DNA of 17,597 nt from Ochromonadaceae sp. CCMP2298 (Eukaryota > Sar > Synurophyceae > Ochromonadales > Ochromonadaceae), in NCBI GenBank assembly GCA_026770595.1, contig MU633724.1, positions 9,282-26,878 of the forward strand, in the 5' to 3' direction. Below the pieces are notes generated by a model. The model was not told the DNA's origin and searched no databases. It saw nothing but the letters and a program-made list of their open reading frames with translations. Made by a program: the position numbers and the translations under genes. Positions within the stretch are counted from its first letter, which is position 1. Each line of letters begins with the position of its first letter. Below are positions 17,101 through 17,597 of the stretch, piece by piece.

Positions 17101-17597
17101 GTCCATGTGGGCGGAACCAGAGGCGGTGGGGGCATAGGTGGGGGTGGCGGGGGCGGCGTAGATGGAGCCTGAGGGATCGAAGAAATTCGGGAACGATGTC
17201 TGCGCCAGAGTACCCCCCGAGCCTGCACCAGCACCGGCACCAGTGCCAGCGCCTGTGCCTGACCCCCCTTCAGCCGAGTCCCACATGGGTATGAAGGGCA
17301 CCTCCGCCAGGGCCGCCACCAGCTCCGCGTCTTCTCTGTAGGCTGCCCACTTCTCAGCCAGCCCCAGCATCGTCCTCAGTCTTGCCGCGGCGGGCATCTG
17401 CACCAAACCCGGCACAGTGAATTTACGCACCGCCATAGAGGCCGTCAGCTGCTCGACGCCTAATAGCTCGTACAGACCCAGCAGCTGCGGGTCGTGCACG
17501 AGAATCACCGGCGGCGCGCCTACGCCCACCCCTCCAACCCCCACCGCCCCCACGGCCCCCAGGCCTGCCGAACCAGACCCCCCCCCCACAGACCCCA
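14194..17597 (-). CDS. Sacsin-like protein with C-terminal RING finger, N-terminus beyond right edge
   Basis: C-terminal 1133 or so codons of a large protein, with no intron in the visible part. Sacsin-type repeats are suggested by LAEVPFIPMWD, TSFPNFFDPSG, then KIRFVPMRVPES, ETVGRFDELISRQHGALAFT and LPILEEDITPPVFYFSFLGI, close to the 'FVP...W..PIL...PP' pattern of sacsin homologues, which are chaperone-like proteins of several thousand residues. The last 100 residues hold a predicted coiled coil (LHLENATKRLEEDLQQERRQ) and a RING of C-x2-C-x11-C-x-H-x2-C-x2-C-x8-C-x2-C spacing (CPICL...VPCGH...CPHC), ending VKFFLPGAD. A RING implies ubiquitin-ligase activity. Plant sacsin homologues share this C-terminal RING. 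The protein is enlarged by Gly/Ala inserts. The ATPase-like sacsin domains would lie off the window to the right, so they are not seen. Confidence 0.8.
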   Translation of the reverse strand, partial: GSVGGGSGSAGLGAVGAVGVGGVGVGAPPVILVHDPQLLGLYELLGVEQLTASMAVRKFTVPGLVQMPAAARLRTMLGLAEKWAAYREDAELVAALAEVPFIPMWDSAEGGSGTGAGTGAGAGAGSGGTLAQTSFPNFFDPSGSIYAAPATPTYAPTASGSAHMDLDLEGDLRRARETVQWTNAALLHALEGPQQSLYFAPPFLRTPKMLLMCQDLSMPAEPSEALFKKIALDIEKDANILGTGAEAGSGAGAGGAGSEGADRLHSIAERGRRVLRYLLENDRVSTLLQNNRYAREIGKIRFVPMRVPESTSAGAYVTFRETVGRFDELISRQHGALAFTVLPILEEDITPPVFYFSFLGITGSPSLETVLRQLRNLTVHDSLDRWNALYSIPATFNALFAFLWEHWPSLSPTVKVALQQMNLVPVGHLLIKPPRLFFRLGEDLSPFMHEIPRHFGAHEAFLKEVGVKEAPSVVDYVRFLRDLAQECGSNYLNPNELRAVVAILTVIAAQGGGGEEMGQGQGGWGLGLGLGQGRGQGQGQGLFVPDDCSCMRPSYLVLLNDDPWLGGKVQQQLASLHREGGVMGVMKREAPLYLLHPLVTPPTAALLSIARLSAVVREEFDFDFAAVGAGAGAGAGAGAGVGAGAGAGAGVKGSASSASVVAVVDEAQLQTHYRAAITHPSFVSAASSLLISRTGAGAGVGVDGASPAALLESLSSLRFRFVPQLRTKFTLLHPLSGARIDIVESGGGSGGGRQSLSFLTTPADFAVLFVNCNPSLLVPPLTRDMAVATGLTQYLHADMSTSMSLCALLQAGEAQREAVLHSLHVHSSLRASRERQRGVPGEMVTSEDLDRLELKPFRTFRVGEIVAYEEEGGLLGNPEAMQKHEGTWAMPGKGPGPGSEAGAGAVAVAVGADRRIVYAKVLSVGEGNEAGMRRLGLKTGATVSALSTAVLSFKSAREITPSSAPAFTFAAQGEQRVPSVASMGKADAGVGVGAGAGAGAGAGVGAGVGDLDVISPAEVMGAVTALLTRAGIPASLEQQTLLLQILHLENATKRLEEDLQQERRQLVQAKEIIDENSGEKTCPICLTEDVAVVFVPCGHTICESCAGRMPSSRCPHCRGAINSRVKFFLPGAD
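14573..14634 (-). repeat. Gly-Ala/Gly-Val coding repeat before the coiled coil
   Basis: Repeated CACCAGC, CCTGCA and CCCACA units encode a GVGVGAGAGAGAGAGVGAG run in the sacsin-like protein. It separates the sacsin-repeat part from the coiled coil and RING, and is therefore probably a flexible hinge. Confidence 0.8.
15644..15717 (-). repeat. (CACCCG)n hexanucleotide repeat coding Gly-Ala
   Basis: Twelve or so near-perfect copies of CACCCG with one CACCCA variant. On the minus strand they encode a Gly-Ala run broken by single Val residues in the sacsin-like protein. The purity of the repeat suggests recent expansion. Confidence 0.9.

Overview
This is a GC-rich window from a eukaryotic nuclear genome. 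The evidence is large nuclear-type proteins (a nucleoporin and a sacsin-like chaperone), short GT-AG introns of 65-102 nt that interrupt recognisable protein families in phase, N-terminal organelle-targeting presequences, and plant-type CCCTAAA telomere-like motifs in an intergenic spacer. The sacsin-like protein ends in a RING finger, an architecture known from plant sacsin homologues. The NAXE gene, however, is not fused to pyridoxine-phosphate oxidase as it is in land plants. An alga or another protist with a compact genome fits best; I cannot name the lineage.

Layout from left to right: (1) positions 1-9211, minus strand: a giant gene with one small 5' exon and one uninterrupted reading frame of about 3000 codons that leaves the window at the left edge, best read as a Nup188-type nucleoporin of the inner pore ring. 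(2) 9212-10047: an 836-bp spacer with a strong imperfect hairpin, a triple 8-bp repeat close to the Nup188 start, and telomere-like CCCTAAA motifs. (3) 10048-10905, minus strand: thiamine-triphosphatase of the CYTH / triphosphate tunnel family with a probable mitochondrial presequence. (4) 10906-11212: a 307-bp divergent promoter. (5) 11213-12553, plus strand, three exons: an NAD(P)HX epimerase (YjeF_N/NAXE) fused in frame to a complete CutA1 domain. (6) 12993-13937, plus strand: an unrecognised protein with a conserved-looking head and a Gly/Asp-rich low-complexity tail. (7) 14194-17597, minus strand: the C-terminal 1130 or so residues of a sacsin-like protein ending in a coiled coil and a C3HC4 RING finger, open at the right edge.

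The genes do not form a single pathway. The most suggestive pairing is thiamine-triphosphatase and the NAXE-CutA fusion, which are transcribed divergently from one short spacer. Both are small metabolite clean-up enzymes with presequence-like N-termini. All the large proteins carry Gly-Ala or Gly-Val dipeptide runs encoded by short G-rich repeats on the coding strand, so the same repeat expansion has entered unrelated genes. The clearest candidate for something undescribed is the NAXE-CutA fusion. The foldback structure upstream of Nup188 and the extra barrel-like module near the visible end of the nucleoporin are second-line leads.
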